Source: an uncultured cyanobacterium (GTDB lineage: Bacteria; Cyanobacteriota; Cyanobacteriia; PCC-6307; Cyanobiaceae). Taken from it: a stretch of 64,000 bases of DNA. A model generated the notes under the pieces. The model searched no databases. It was given only the letters and a program-made list of their open reading frames with translations, and was not told the DNA's origin. The stretch spans positions 1 to 64,000 of the forward strand of contig CAIZQU010000081.1 in NCBI GenBank assembly GCA_903935205.1, given 5' to 3'. A program made the position numbers and the translations under genes. Of the stretch, positions 44,276 through 53,659 are shown one piece after another; the stretch's first letter is position 1; every line of letters starts with the position of its first letter.

Positions 44276-45211
44276 TCAGAGCAAACCCCGCTCACCGGCG
44301 AAGACCAGGCGGATCAGGCTGAGCAGCAGCACGATCAGAAACAGGGCCAGGCCGACGGTGCAGGCATAGCTGATCTCCAGCTCGGCGAAGGCCTGGTCGT
44401 AGACGTAGTAAACGAGCGTGCGCGTTGCATCGGCCGGTCCGCCCTGGGTCATCAGGAAGACCTCCTCGAAGACCTTGGTGGCCCCGATCGCCGAGATCAC
44501 CGCCACCAGGGTGATGTAAGGGCGCAGCAGCGGCAGGGTGATGTCGAGGTGGCGGCGCAGGCCGGTGCTGCCATCGAGGGCGGCCGCTTCATACAGCTCC
44601 CCGGGGATGCCCTGCAGGCCGGCCAGGAAGATCACCATGTAATAGCCCAGGCCCTTCCACAGGGTGACCACCATCACCGCTGGCAGGGCGAGAAGCGGAT
44701 CGGTGAGAAACCCGATCGGCTGGAAGCCGCCTCCCCCGGGGAGGGCCAGCCAGCCCCCCGGGCCGAACAGGGTGGTGAGCCAGCCATTGAGGAGGCCGGT
44801 CTCGGCATAGAGCCAGCGGAAGGCGATCGCCGCCACCACCAGAGACACCAGCACGGGGGTGTAGAACGCCGCCCGGAACAGGGTGATCCCCGGCAGCTGC
44901 CGATTGACCAGCACCGCCAGAGCCAGGGAGCCCAGCAGTATCGGTGGCACCACGCCAACCAGATACAGAAACGTGGTGGCGCTCACCTTGAGCAGCATCG
45001 GATCGGCCAGCAGGCGGCGCACATTGGCCAGCCCCACGAATTGCAAGGGTTCGCCCACATCCAGGCCGCTGCGGCTGACGCTCATCACCAGCGCCATCGC
45101 CGCTGGAATCAGCACCGAAAGCGCCAGCAGCAGCAGCGCCGGCCCCAGGAACAACCAGGGCATCGCCCCGGTGGTGGCTGGCCTGGTGGCGCCTTCGGAC
45201 TGGGGGGCCAT
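44276..45211 (-). CDS. Sugar ABC transporter permease, MalF/UgpA family
   Basis: 311 aa. Six predicted helices, with the EAA loop 'ELYEAAALDGSTGLRRHLDITLPLL' and the MalF-type segment 'ATTFLYLVGVVPPILLGSLALAVLVN'. Partner type to the MalG-like permease at 1228-2100, which lies about 42 kb away; no solute-binding protein or ATPase is adjacent. First 15 residues are variable. Substrate unknown. Confidence 0.9.
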   Translation of the reverse strand: MAPQSEGATRPATTGAMPWLFLGPALLLLALSVLIPAAMALVMSVSRSGLDVGEPLQFVGLANVRRLLADPMLLKVSATTFLYLVGVVPPILLGSLALAVLVNRQLPGITLFRAAFYTPVLVSLVVAAIAFRWLYAETGLLNGWLTTLFGPGGWLALPGGGGFQPIGFLTDPLLALPAVMVVTLWKGLGYYMVIFLAGLQGIPGELYEAAALDGSTGLRRHLDITLPLLRPYITLVAVISAIGATKVFEEVFLMTQGGPADATRTLVYYVYDQAFAELEISYACTVGLALFLIVLLLSLIRLVFAGERGLL

Positions 45212-45330
45212 GGGGAAGAGCGGTGAGCCCGGTGGAACTGTTGGGATGATGATCCGCTGCCGGAGGCCCCATTCGCGCCACCGTCCCCCCCGTCCGCCGC
45301 ACCGCCCCTCGCCGCCGTCCCGCCGCCCCC

Positions 45331-47199
45331 GTGTCGCCGACCACCCATGAACCCGCTGGGAGCGGGGAGTCTGCGGCGCCGATCGCCGAACATCTGCGGG
45401 TGTTGCGCGAGGTGTTTGGTTACGCCGACTTCCGCGGCCCCCAGCGGGCGATCGTGGAGCATGTGATCGGTGGCGGCTCGGCGCTGGTGCTGATGCCCAC
45501 CGGTGGCGGTAAATCCCTCTGCTATCAGATCCCGGCCCTGTGCCGGCCGGGGCTGGCCGTGGTGGTGTCCCCCCTGATCGCCCTGATGGAGGACCAGGTG
45601 GAGGGGTTGCGCCAGACCGGCGTCCGGGCGGCGGCGCTCCACTCCTCCCTGGAGGCCAGCGAGGCCGCCACGGTGAACCGGGCCCTGGGATGCGGGGAGC
45701 TCGATCTGCTCTATGTGGCGCCGGAGCGGCTGCTCAGCCCGGGGTTCCTGGAACGGCTGGCCGCCCTGCCCCTGAGCCTGTTCGCCATCGATGAGGCCCA
45801 CTGCGTTTCCCAGTGGGGTCATGATTTCCGGCCCGAATACCTGCAGCTGGCCATCCTTGCCGAGCGCTTCGCGACCACGCCCCGGCTGGCCCTCACCGCC
45901 ACCGCCGACCCCCGCACCCGCGAGGAGATCCGAACCCGCCTGAAGCTGGAGGCAGGCCGGGTGTTCCTGGCCAGTTTTGACCGTCCCAACATCCGCTATC
46001 TGCTGCGCGACAAGGACGAGCCTCGCCGCCAGCTCTTGGCATTCCTGGCCGAACGGCGTGGCGATGCCGGCATCGTCTACGCCCGATCCCGCAGCCGGGT
46101 CGAACGGTTCGCCGCCGACCTGCTGGCCGCCGGTCATGACGCCATCGCTTATCACGCCGGTCTTCCCGCCGACCAGCGTCGCGCCGCCCTGCAGCGTTTC
46201 CGGCGCGACAGCGGCGTGATCGTGGTGGCGACCATCGCCTTTGGCATGGGCATCGACAAACCGGATGTGCGCTTCGTGGCGCACGTCGATCTGCCCCGCA
46301 GCCTTGAGGCTTACTACCAGGAGACCGGCCGTGCCGGGCGGGACGGTCTGCCGGCGGTCGCCTGGATGGCCCATGGGGCTGGCGATCTGCCCCAGCTGCG
46401 GCGCTTCATCGAAGACTCAGAGGCGGAGGAGGCCCAGAAGCGGATCGAGCACGGCCGGCTCGATGCCCTGATCGCCTTCACCGAGGCCAGCGGCTGCCGC
46501 CGCCAGGCCCTGCTGCGCCATTTCGGGGAGGAGCTGGCGGAGCCCTGCGGCAACTGCGATCTCTGCCTCGAACCCGATGGATCGGTCGATGTCACCGAGG
46601 CGGCGCGCAAGGCCCTGTCGGCCGTCTTCCGCAGCGGCCAACGCTTCGGCGCCGCCCATCTCACCGATCTCCTGCTCGGCGCCGACACCGCTCGCATCCG
46701 GGAGCTGGGCCATGGGCGCCTCAGCGTTCATGGCATCGGTCGTGAGCTGGACCGAAGCCAGTGGCGATCCCTGTTCCGACAACTGGAGGCCAGGGGCTAC
46801 CTCTGCAGTGATCCCGACCGTCGCGGTGGCCTGCGCTTCGGAGCGGACTCCCTGGTGCGACCGCTGCTGCGGGGAGATCAGACCCTGACGCTGCGGCTGC
46901 CACCGCCGGCGAAGGAACGGCGGCGGACCCCGGAGCGGACCGCCGCCTCCCAGGGGGGGGTGATGGAGCTGGCGGAGACGGCTCGGCTTCGCTTCGAGGC
47001 GCTGCGCAGCTGGCGGCTGGAGCAGGCCCGCAGCCAGGGCGTTCCGCCCTATGTGGTATTCCACGACCGCACCCTGCTGGAGATCGCCGCCGCTCCACCG
47101 AGCAGCCTGGGGGAGCTGGCCCAGGTGGCCGGGGTCGGCCAGGCGAAGCTGGATCGCTACGGGGAGGCCCTGCTGGCGGCGCTGCGGGCCATGGCCTGA
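45331..47199 (+). CDS. recQ: ATP-dependent DNA helicase RecQ
   Basis: 622 aa, GTG start at 45331. 3'-5' helicase in recombination and repair. Motif 0 'FGYADFRGPQRAIVE', Walker A 'MPTGGGKSLCYQ' near residue 55, DEAH with the RecQ aromatic loop 'IDEAHCVSQWGHDFRPEY', motif VI 'YYQETGRAGRDGLP'. The zinc-binding RQC element has 'CRRQALLRHFGE' and 'CGNCDLCL'. A single HRDC-like domain ends the protein ('GELAQVAGVGQAKLDRYGEALLAAL'). Full-length architecture. Confidence 0.96.
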   Translation: MSPTTHEPAGSGESAAPIAEHLRVLREVFGYADFRGPQRAIVEHVIGGGSALVLMPTGGGKSLCYQIPALCRPGLAVVVSPLIALMEDQVEGLRQTGVRAAALHSSLEASEAATVNRALGCGELDLLYVAPERLLSPGFLERLAALPLSLFAIDEAHCVSQWGHDFRPEYLQLAILAERFATTPRLALTATADPRTREEIRTRLKLEAGRVFLASFDRPNIRYLLRDKDEPRRQLLAFLAERRGDAGIVYARSRSRVERFAADLLAAGHDAIAYHAGLPADQRRAALQRFRRDSGVIVVATIAFGMGIDKPDVRFVAHVDLPRSLEAYYQETGRAGRDGLPAVAWMAHGAGDLPQLRRFIEDSEAEEAQKRIEHGRLDALIAFTEASGCRRQALLRHFGEELAEPCGNCDLCLEPDGSVDVTEAARKALSAVFRSGQRFGAAHLTDLLLGADTARIRELGHGRLSVHGIGRELDRSQWRSLFRQLEARGYLCSDPDRRGGLRFGADSLVRPLLRGDQTLTLRLPPPAKERRRTPERTAASQGGVMELAETARLRFEALRSWRLEQARSQGVPPYVVFHDRTLLEIAAAPPSSLGELAQVAGVGQAKLDRYGEALLAALRAMA

Positions 47200-47400
47200 G
47201 GCCATCGCTGGCCCCCCAGCCGCAGGACTGCGGGGCTGCGCCTGGCTGGGAGGCGCCCGCTCAGGGCTGGCTCCATGCTGAGCGGCGCCAGGGGGAAGCG
47301 GGTTGCGCCGGGCTGGGATTGCGGCTCAACCCATCGCAACCGATCGCGCGACAGGGGGATGCGTCTCGTTCAGACTCGATCGATTGCGCGAGAGCGATCC

Positions 47401-48537
47401 ATGGGTGTGGGCCTGCAGCCGAAGACGATCACCGTGCCCCTGACGGATCAGCCCTATCCGATCCTGATCGGGGCCGACACCCTGCAGGGCATTGGCGAGC
47501 GACTGCTGGGACTGGGCTTCCAGAGCGGCTGCAAGGTTCTGGTGGTGACCAATCCGGAGGTGGACCGCCACTACGGCGAGCGGTGCCAGAGCAGCCTCGC
47601 GGCGGCGCGGTTTCGGGTGGAGCGGCTTGTGCTGGAGGCCGGCGAAGAGCAGAAGACCCCCGCCAGCGTGGCCTGCATCCACGATGCCGCCTTCCAGCAG
47701 CGCCTGGAGCGGGGATCGCTGATCGTGGCCCTCGGCGGCGGTGTGGTGGGAGACATGGCTGGTTTCGCCGCCGCCACCTGGCTGCGCGGTATCGCCGTGG
47801 TGCAGGTGCCCACCACCCTGCTGGCGATGGTGGATGCCGCCATCGGCGGCAAGACCGGCGTCAACCACCCGGGGGGCAAGAACCTGATCGGGGCCTTCCA
47901 CCAACCGCGGCTGGTGCTGGTGGATCCAACCCTGCTGGCCACCCTGCCGGAACGGGAGTTCCGTGCCGGCATGGCCGAGGTGATCAAGTATGGGGTGATC
48001 GGTGACACCCCCCTGTTCAGCGATCTGGAGACGGCGGCCCAGCGGGATCCCTCCGCCGGGTTGGCGAGCCTGGCGGCGGTGGGTCCGACCTTGCTGCAGC
48101 GGCTGCTGGAGCGTTCCGCCGCGGCCAAGGCGCGGGTGGTGGCCGCCGATGAGCGGGAGGGCGGGCTGCGGGCGATCCTCAACTACGGCCACACCCTCGG
48201 GCATGTGGTCGAGACCCTGACGGGCTATGGCACCTACCTTCACGGTGAAGCCGTGGCCCTGGGGATGTTGGCCGCCGGGGAGATCGCCCGGGTGATGGGC
48301 CTCTGGGGGGAAGGCCCCCGGGATCGCCAGCGGGCCGTGGTGGCGGCGGCTGGGCTGCCGCTGTGCTGGCCCCGACTCGATGGCGAGGCGGTGATCGCCT
48401 GTCTGCAGAGCGACAAGAAGGTGCGGGATGGCCGGGTCCGGTTCGTGCTGCCCACCGCCATCGGCGCCGTCGAGATCCGTAACGACGTCAGCACCGCCAC
48501 GATCCTGGAGGCCCTGGAGGCCCTGCCCCAGCTCTGA
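47401..48537 (+). CDS. aroB: 3-dehydroquinate synthase
   Basis: 378 aa from the ATG at 47401; the track ORF starts 42 codons earlier. NAD- and metal-dependent second step of the shikimate pathway. '[23 protein letters not shown]', '[24 protein letters not shown]' and '[11 protein letters not shown]' cover the NAD and substrate sites; metal ligands lie in '[13 protein letters not shown]' and '[12 protein letters not shown]'. Convergent with the hypothetical gene that follows. Confidence 0.97.
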   Translation: MGVGLQPKTITVPLTDQPYPILIGADTLQGIGERLLGLGFQSGCKVLVVTNPEVDRHYGERCQSSLAAARFRVERLVLEAGEEQKTPASVACIHDAAFQQRLERGSLIVALGGGVVGDMAGFAAATWLRGIAVVQVPTTLLAMVDAAIGGKTGVNHPGGKNLIGAFHQPRLVLVDPTLLATLPEREFRAGMAEVIKYGVIGDTPLFSDLETAAQRDPSAGLASLAAVGPTLLQRLLERSAAAKARVVAADEREGGLRAILNYGHTLGHVVETLTGYGTYLHGEAVALGMLAAGEIARVMGLWGEGPRDRQRAVVAAAGLPLCWPRLDGEAVIACLQSDKKVRDGRVRFVLPTAIGAVEIRNDVSTATILEALEALPQL

Positions 48538-48562
48538 TGCGCTGACCCTGGAGCGTCCTGGA

Positions 48563-49285
48563 TCAGGCCTCAGAGGGGCGGCGACGCTGGCGGAGGAACC
48601 TGTTCAGGTCCATCGGCCCGCAGCGCCGCTGCCAGCCGATGCCAGGCCCGTAATGCCGCCAGCACTCCAGCCGCACCCCGCCTCCGGCACGGAGGGCCAG
48701 GCGGTAGTGGTAGTCCACCGCTGCCACAGGCTCCAGCGCCGCCGCCGGATCCGGCTCCCCCAGTTCCCACCGCATCTCCGTTGCCGCCTCCGCCGGCTTG
48801 GTCGTCTCAGCGGCCACGCAGGGCAGCAGGCGCCAGGGAGCCGGGGCCCAGCGCAGGGCCTGGGCCGCCAAGTCCTGCGGCCCCTGCGCCGCCGCCATGG
48901 CGGTGGCCAGCCACTCGGCCACGGCTTCAGGCTGGCCCTGGCCGAGCAACAGCAACCGCCAGGGCTCCCGTCTGCCGGCCCGCCGCCCGAATCCCACGAA
49001 GCTGAGCAGGGCGTTGGGACCGGCCCCGGGGATCGGGCCAGGGCTGACGGGGTCTGCCCCTGGAACCTCGCAGCCCCAGGGGCCAGCCTTGCGGCTGGGT
49101 CGCCGGGCGGATGCCCTGGGGCCCCGGGCGGCCTGAAGGTCAGCGGTGCGCTGCAGGCCCGCTCCTGCTGCGGCCCTGGAGTCAGGCTCCCGTGTGGTCG
49201 CCACAGCCGAGCCGACAGCGGGCGCGCGCAAGGGCGTCGCCGCAGCAGGGCCGCAGGGGTCTGGTGCAGAGGTCGAGGCTGCCAT
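48563..49285 (-). CDS. Hypothetical protein
   Basis: 240 aa from the ATG at 49285 (the track begins at a GTG at 49324). The N-terminal 90 residues are Ala/Pro/Arg-rich and likely disordered. The C-terminal part is ordered: 'EPWRLLLLGQGQPEAVAEWLATAMAAAQGP' and 'VRLECWRHYGPGIGWQRRCGPMDLNRFLRQR'. No family recognised. It follows the MidA-type methyltransferase closely on the same strand and may share its transcript. A frame-shifted competing ORF (48604-49617) has a poorer amino-acid pattern and was not chosen. Confidence 0.5.
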   Translation of the reverse strand: MAASTSAPDPCGPAAATPLRAPAVGSAVATTREPDSRAAAGAGLQRTADLQAARGPRASARRPSRKAGPWGCEVPGADPVSPGPIPGAGPNALLSFVGFGRRAGRREPWRLLLLGQGQPEAVAEWLATAMAAAQGPQDLAAQALRWAPAPWRLLPCVAAETTKPAEAATEMRWELGEPDPAAALEPVAAVDYHYRLALRAGGGVRLECWRHYGPGIGWQRRCGPMDLNRFLRQRRRPSEA

Positions 49286-49339
49286 CGGGGGAGAGGAGGC
49301 CGGGCTCTCTGTTGGTGCCACCACCCCGCCAAACCCTGA

Positions 49340-50578
49340 TCAGCCCGGCGGTTCCCGCAGAAAGCGCGGCGTCGCTGCCGCTTCGCCCCGGGCGAAGGCG
49401 ATCCAGCGGAACTCGCCAAGGCAGAGCGGATCCACAAGGCGCAGCAGAGCTTCCCGACGAGCCAGGAGGTCGGCAAGATCCGCCCCGCCCGCGGCTGGCC
49501 GCTGCTGCAGGCCATGCAGCGCCTCCGCCAGGCCGAGGGCCAGCAGGGCCTGCCCCTGCCGGCAGGCCCCCAGCGGCTTCCAGCCGGCGTTGCGGGCCGC
49601 CCGATCCAGACTCTCAAGGCAGAGGTGCGCGGTGAGGTCCCAGTGGCCCGGGTCCTGGAGGGGATCGGGGCTGGCTCGCTGGCCCCGATAGGCCATCAGG
49701 GTGCCGTCGCGGCGTGGCCGTGCGTAGTAACGCTCGGCCTCCAGGGCGTAATCCACCACCAGCAGCCGGCCTGCCTCCAGCCCGGCGGCGGCGGCGGACA
49801 GCCAGGGCTCCAGACCCGGATGAAGTTCGCTGCACCAGCCGCTGGGGCGTTCCGGCCCCTGGGGGTTCGGCAGCAGGCCGAGCCCGGCCAGCTGGTGCGC
49901 TGCCCAGCCCGCAAGGGGATCCCCCGGCTGCAGGGTCAGCCCGCCGGTCGCCGTCAAGGCCACCCGCTGCTCCCGCCAGGCCTGGCCATCCCAGACGATG
50001 CGCTGCACCGCCAGGGCATCGAGCACCTCATGGGCCAGCACCACCCCCCGCACGGGTTCGGCGGCGAGGCTGGCCAGATCGGTCCAGCGGGTCGGCAGCG
50101 GCGACTGCGCCAGCCGGCGGGCCTGGCGTTCGGCCATGCCGGCATTGGGCTCGACCAGCACCAGGCGGCAGCGCTGGGCCAGCGCAGGCCAGCCCGCCTG
50201 CAGCGCCTGGGCCAGCTGCAGGGCCAGGTCTCCTTCGCCCGGGCCCGTTTCCACCAGGGCCAGAGGACCGTCGCCCAGTTCCAGGAGCCATTCGGCGATC
50301 TGGGGGGCGAGCAGGTCGGCGAATGCTGGACCGAGGGATGGGGAGGTGGCGAAATCACCGCGGGGACCGATCGCCAGACGGCCGGCTCCGTAGGCGCCGT
50401 GCTGGGGATCGTGGAGGGCCCAGTCCATGTAGCGGCGGAAGGACACGCTGCCCTGCCGCTGGCGCAGGCGCTTCTGCAGCCAGGCCGGGGCCGCTGGGGT
50501 CGGGGGAGCGCCGGGGTCGGCGGGGGGTGAGCCGAAAACCACGCGAAACGGACCCGGATGCGGTGAGAATGCCAGCAC
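49340..50578 (-). CDS. SAM-dependent methyltransferase, MidA/NDUFAF7 family
   Basis: About 412 aa with a GTG at 50578 (another GTG lies at 50542; the track ATG at 50632 is inside psb32). The family (DUF185) methylates an arginine of complex I NDUFS2 in mitochondria; the bacterial role is probably related to NDH assembly. Motifs: 'SFRRYMDWALHDPQHGAYGAG', SAM site 'LALVETGPGEGDLALQLAQAL', 'LVLVEPNAGMAERQARRL', 'RGVVLAHEVLDALAVQRI' and 'RLLVVDYALEAERYYARPRRDGTLM'-type end. Confidence 0.88.
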   Translation of the reverse strand: MLAFSPHPGPFRVVFGSPPADPGAPPTPAAPAWLQKRLRQRQGSVSFRRYMDWALHDPQHGAYGAGRLAIGPRGDFATSPSLGPAFADLLAPQIAEWLLELGDGPLALVETGPGEGDLALQLAQALQAGWPALAQRCRLVLVEPNAGMAERQARRLAQSPLPTRWTDLASLAAEPVRGVVLAHEVLDALAVQRIVWDGQAWREQRVALTATGGLTLQPGDPLAGWAAHQLAGLGLLPNPQGPERPSGWCSELHPGLEPWLSAAAAGLEAGRLLVVDYALEAERYYARPRRDGTLMAYRGQRASPDPLQDPGHWDLTAHLCLESLDRAARNAGWKPLGACRQGQALLALGLAEALHGLQQRPAAGGADLADLLARREALLRLVDPLCLGEFRWIAFARGEAAATPRFLREPPG

Positions 50579-50592
50579 ACGCTGACAGCCCC

Positions 50593-51426
50593 ATGCCCAT
50601 TGCGCCTGGCCGCCGCCTGATCCGCTGGACATGGGGGCTGGCCACGGCCCTGCTCTGCCTGGGGCTGCTTCTACCCCTGGGAGGCCAACCGGCCTGGGCC
50701 TACGACAACCCCGAACTGCTGCCGGATCACCCCACCCCGGTGATCGATCTGGCCAAGGCGCTCACCGATGGCCAGCGCAGCGCCCTGGAGAGCGAGCTGG
50801 AGGAGTTTGAACGCAGCAGTGGTTGGAAGCTTCGGGTGCTGACCCAGTACGAGCGCACCCCCGGACTGGCCGTGCGCGACTTCTGGAATCTCGACCAACG
50901 CAGCCTGCTGCTGGTGGCCGACCCCCGCGGTGGCAACCTGCTCAACTTCAACGTTGGCGATGCCTTTTTCTCACTGATGCCACGCACCTTCTGGGTAGAA
51001 CTTCAGACCCGATATGGTAATCAATACTATGTACGTGACCACGGCGAAGATGGGGCCATTCTTGATGCCCTCCATGCCGTCAAGGGTTGCCTGGCGATGG
51101 GCGGCTGTCAGGTGGTACCCGGCCTGCCCCAGGAACAGTGGTTGCTCACCCTCTGCACGTCGGTGCTGGGTGGCTTGATCGTGGGCATCGCCGCCTTTCC
51201 CCGCAGCCTGGAGCGCACGATCGAGTGGACCTGGGTGCTGCTGCTCTCCCCCCTCTGGCTGATCCTGTTCGGGGTGTTCGGCGTCGCCCCGATCGTGACC
51301 CGGACCAGCGATCTGCTGCCGCTGGTGCGCAATGGTCTCGGTTTTGTCGGGGCGGCGGTCATCGCCTACCTGATCGCCCAACAGACGGTGGGCAAGGCCA
51401 GGCTCAACGAGAAGGAGGACGGCTGA
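50593..51426 (+). CDS. psb32: Photosystem II repair protein Psb32 (TPM domain)
   Basis: 277 aa from the ATG at 50593 (ATG 50569 also possible). Psb32 protects PSII and speeds its repair under high light. A signal peptide ('WGLATALLCLGLLLPLGGQPAWA') leads to a TPM domain: 'PVIDLAKALTDGQRSALESELEEFER' and 'NLDQRSLLLVADPRGGNLLNFNVGD'. Two or three C-terminal helices anchor it, with the TPM domain in the lumen. Divergent from the methyltransferase gene. Confidence 0.93.
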   Translation: MPIAPGRRLIRWTWGLATALLCLGLLLPLGGQPAWAYDNPELLPDHPTPVIDLAKALTDGQRSALESELEEFERSSGWKLRVLTQYERTPGLAVRDFWNLDQRSLLLVADPRGGNLLNFNVGDAFFSLMPRTFWVELQTRYGNQYYVRDHGEDGAILDALHAVKGCLAMGGCQVVPGLPQEQWLLTLCTSVLGGLIVGIAAFPRSLERTIEWTWVLLLSPLWLILFGVFGVAPIVTRTSDLLPLVRNGLGFVGAAVIAYLIAQQTVGKARLNEKEDG

Positions 51427-51445
51427 ACCTGGGCTGGCTCCAGCT

Positions 51446-52255
51446 TCAGATGCGTGGGTCCCGCTGCACGCTGCGCGGCGGGATGACGGTGGGAGGAGGG
51501 GTCGGCGTCGCTGTGACCTCCCGAACGGTGGCCAGGCGTAGGCGGCAATCAAGATCGCTGGGCAGGCAGCGGCCGGGCAGCTGGCGAATCGGCACCGGTT
51601 CCCAGCGGGATGAACCGCCCTGGCGGAGTTCGGCCAGATTCTGCTCAAAGAAACGGCGCAGGTCGTCGAAGCGTTTGACGGGCTGGCCGTAGTAGCTGGA
51701 GCCGGCCAGGGTGGGGAAGGAGGCCCATTCCGGCGCGAGCCGGGCCGCGAGTTCGGGGGTGAGTTCGCCGCGATCGACCAGGTGGAGGCCGCCGCGGCGC
51801 TGAATCAGGTAGAGAGCGCCCTGGTCCTGGGACTCGGGCTGGAAATCGCGCAATCCCAGTTTGCGGGAGACCATCGACCAGGTGAAGGGCATGAACTGGT
51901 AGGCCCCGGCTGCCGCGCTGGCGTAGCGAGGCGAATACATGACCCGGTCGGGATGGCGATCGAGGGAGTTGACGAAGCTGCCACCGAACAGCATGCGGTA
52001 TCCACTGGGATCACCGTTGACCCAGGTGCCCTCCGCATAGCGGATGGTGTTGAGCATCGCCTGGCGCTCATGGGTGATGGCGAACAGGCGGGGGGCCGGC
52101 GGCGGAAGCTGGGGCAGCAGAGCCAGCTGGCGGGTCGCCCGAGGGGGGACCTGGGGCCAGGAGGGGATGGGTTCGGCGGCCAGCGCAGGGGTGGCGAAGC
52201 TCAGTCCGAGGCCGGCGGCGAGGAGGGCCGCGCGGGAACGCTGAAGGATCGTCAA
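51446..52255 (-). CDS. Secreted lysozyme-like muramidase (lambda R / GH104-like)
   Basis: 269 aa. Signal peptide 'LLAAGLGLSFATPALA'. The catalytic region 'MLNTIRYAEGTWVN' with Glu about residue 75, then 'YRMLFGGSFVNSLDRHPDRV' and 'ASAAAGAYQFMPFTWSMVSRKLGL' follow the phage lambda endolysin (lytic transglycosylase) fold closely; 'DQGALYLIQRRGG' completes the domain. A Pro/Thr-rich tail follows. It would cut peptidoglycan in the periplasm. Nothing else phage-like is nearby, so it appears domesticated. Confidence 0.88.
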   Translation of the reverse strand: MTILQRSRAALLAAGLGLSFATPALAAEPIPSWPQVPPRATRQLALLPQLPPPAPRLFAITHERQAMLNTIRYAEGTWVNGDPSGYRMLFGGSFVNSLDRHPDRVMYSPRYASAAAGAYQFMPFTWSMVSRKLGLRDFQPESQDQGALYLIQRRGGLHLVDRGELTPELAARLAPEWASFPTLAGSSYYGQPVKRFDDLRRFFEQNLAELRQGGSSRWEPVPIRQLPGRCLPSDLDCRLRLATVREVTATPTPPPTVIPPRSVQRDPRI

Positions 52256-52507
52256 AACAGAAACTGCGAAGGACAGAACCGAAACCGATGGGCTCGACCG
52301 GGGTCGGGATCGGCGGCTACGGCGTGGAGTGCTGGAGCTGAACGGCGCTGAAAAGTGAGAGAAGAACTGCAGCGCAGGCCAGATGCCAAACGGGTGTGAT
52401 TCTGGAAATCAAAAAGTTCGGCCCACCTTGGCTATGTACGGCCCCGCAGAGGATGCTGTTAGTGACGCTCGCACAACTGTCCACTGGTATCAACAATCAC
52501 GCCCATG

Positions 52508-52520
52508 CTTTGAATCAAAG
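52508..52520. repeat. Short palindrome CTTTGAATCAAAG
   Basis: Perfect 6-bp arms around one central A, in the 288-bp region between the lysozyme and glycosyltransferase genes, about 250 bp upstream of the lysozyme start. The region is more AT-rich than its flanks and has no convincing gene. Could be an operator or chance. Confidence 0.4.
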
Positions 52521-52543
52521 ACTGCGTCTTTATCGCGCCTGCT

Positions 52544-53659
52544 TCAAACCACAGCATTTTCGTGAAGCTCCCCCCTATCGATAGGCACTGCTGATCGCTT
52601 CTCCGCAATCGCCAGCAGCGCTTCGGCCGCCTCCGAGGCTCCCTCTGCCGCCAGCGGCCCTCCTTCCGGGGGCAGCAGGGGTTGGTCCAGTTCCCACTCC
52701 CCAGCCTCGAAGGCAGCCGGTTCCAGCAGGCGATGGTGGCCATGGCGTCGCAGGGCCTCCTCCAGCACCGGAGCTTCCGCAAAACCCGAGCGGCGCACCA
52801 GATGGATGCCCAGCCCCTGGCTGAACGCCTCGCAGAAGCTGCTGTAGCCCGGTTTGGTGATCAACCGCGAGCAGAGGGGCATCAGATCGAGGGGCCGCAC
52901 CCCGGCGGGAAACGGCCGACCATTGGGCTCCTGGGCCAGCTGGGGGTCGGGACCGAGCAGCACATGATCCGGCCAGAGGCGCAGCAGTCCGGGGTCATAG
53001 GCCTTGCCCATGCCCCCGAAGCTGATCAGCACGCAGCGCTCACGGTCGGCCGGCAGCTGCAGCTGCTGGGCCAGTGCAGCGCAGTCCAGTCTGGGAACGG
53101 AGCTGGTCAGGCCGATTCTCAGCGCCGGTATCCCCCACTCCATCGGCAGGTCCAGGGGGCAGTGCAGCAGCAGGTCGCCGCGGCGATAGAGCTCCCGGCA
53201 GGCCGCCGCCCGGGCGATGAAGGGGCCGCCCATCGGCTCGTAGATCGCATCCCAGCCGAAGCTGGCCAGCCAGATCAGGGGCAGAGCCAGTCGGCCGGCC
53301 AACAGGGCTGCGGCCGGTGGCACATCCGCCAGGACCACCGCCGGCTCCCCCTGGGCTGCCAGCCAGGCGGCCTCGCGTTCGAGCTGGGCGGGAAGGTCGC
53401 GGTCCAGCTGCTCCAGGGCCTCCAGGGTGGCCTCGGGATCAGCCCCGAGGGCATCGGCCTGCACCACCCCCACATCCCAGCGGCAGGGTCGCAGCTCATG
53501 GCGGATGCCACCCAGGGCGAGGTTCAGGAACGCCGGACTGACGGCGCTGGAGATGACCAAGCGCCAATCCGGTCGGCGCTGGGCCAACGCCTGCAGCACC
53601 GATGCGGTGCGCGAGGCATGGCCATAGCCATGGCTGCTGAGGCAGATGTAGATCAGCAT
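52544..53659 (-). CDS. Glycosyltransferase-like protein (GT-B / MurG-like fold)
   Basis: 371 aa from the ATG at 53659. '[24 protein letters not shown]' is the Gly/His loop that starts GT-B enzymes and the L-arabinokinase N-domain; 'ERCVLISFGGMGKAYD' is the start of the second Rossmann domain; 'LCSRLITKPGYSSFCEAFSQGLG' is the donor-binding region with a K-P-G-Y pattern instead of the MurG GG loop. Acceptor and donor unknown. Its start overlaps the metallophosphoesterase stop by 7 nt. Confidence 0.8.
   Translation of the reverse strand: MLIYICLSSHGYGHASRTASVLQALAQRRPDWRLVISSAVSPAFLNLALGGIRHELRPCRWDVGVVQADALGADPEATLEALEQLDRDLPAQLEREAAWLAAQGEPAVVLADVPPAAALLAGRLALPLIWLASFGWDAIYEPMGGPFIARAAACRELYRRGDLLLHCPLDLPMEWGIPALRIGLTSSVPRLDCAALAQQLQLPADRERCVLISFGGMGKAYDPGLLRLWPDHVLLGPDPQLAQEPNGRPFPAGVRPLDLMPLCSRLITKPGYSSFCEAFSQGLGIHLVRRSGFAEAPVLEEALRRHGHHRLLEPAAFEAGEWELDQPLLPPEGGPLAAEGASEAAEALLAIAEKRSAVPIDRGELHENAVV

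Noticed and set aside
51446-52255. Prophage remnant
   Set aside because: A single lysozyme-like gene with a signal peptide and no integrase, capsid, holin or att-like repeats around it is not enough.
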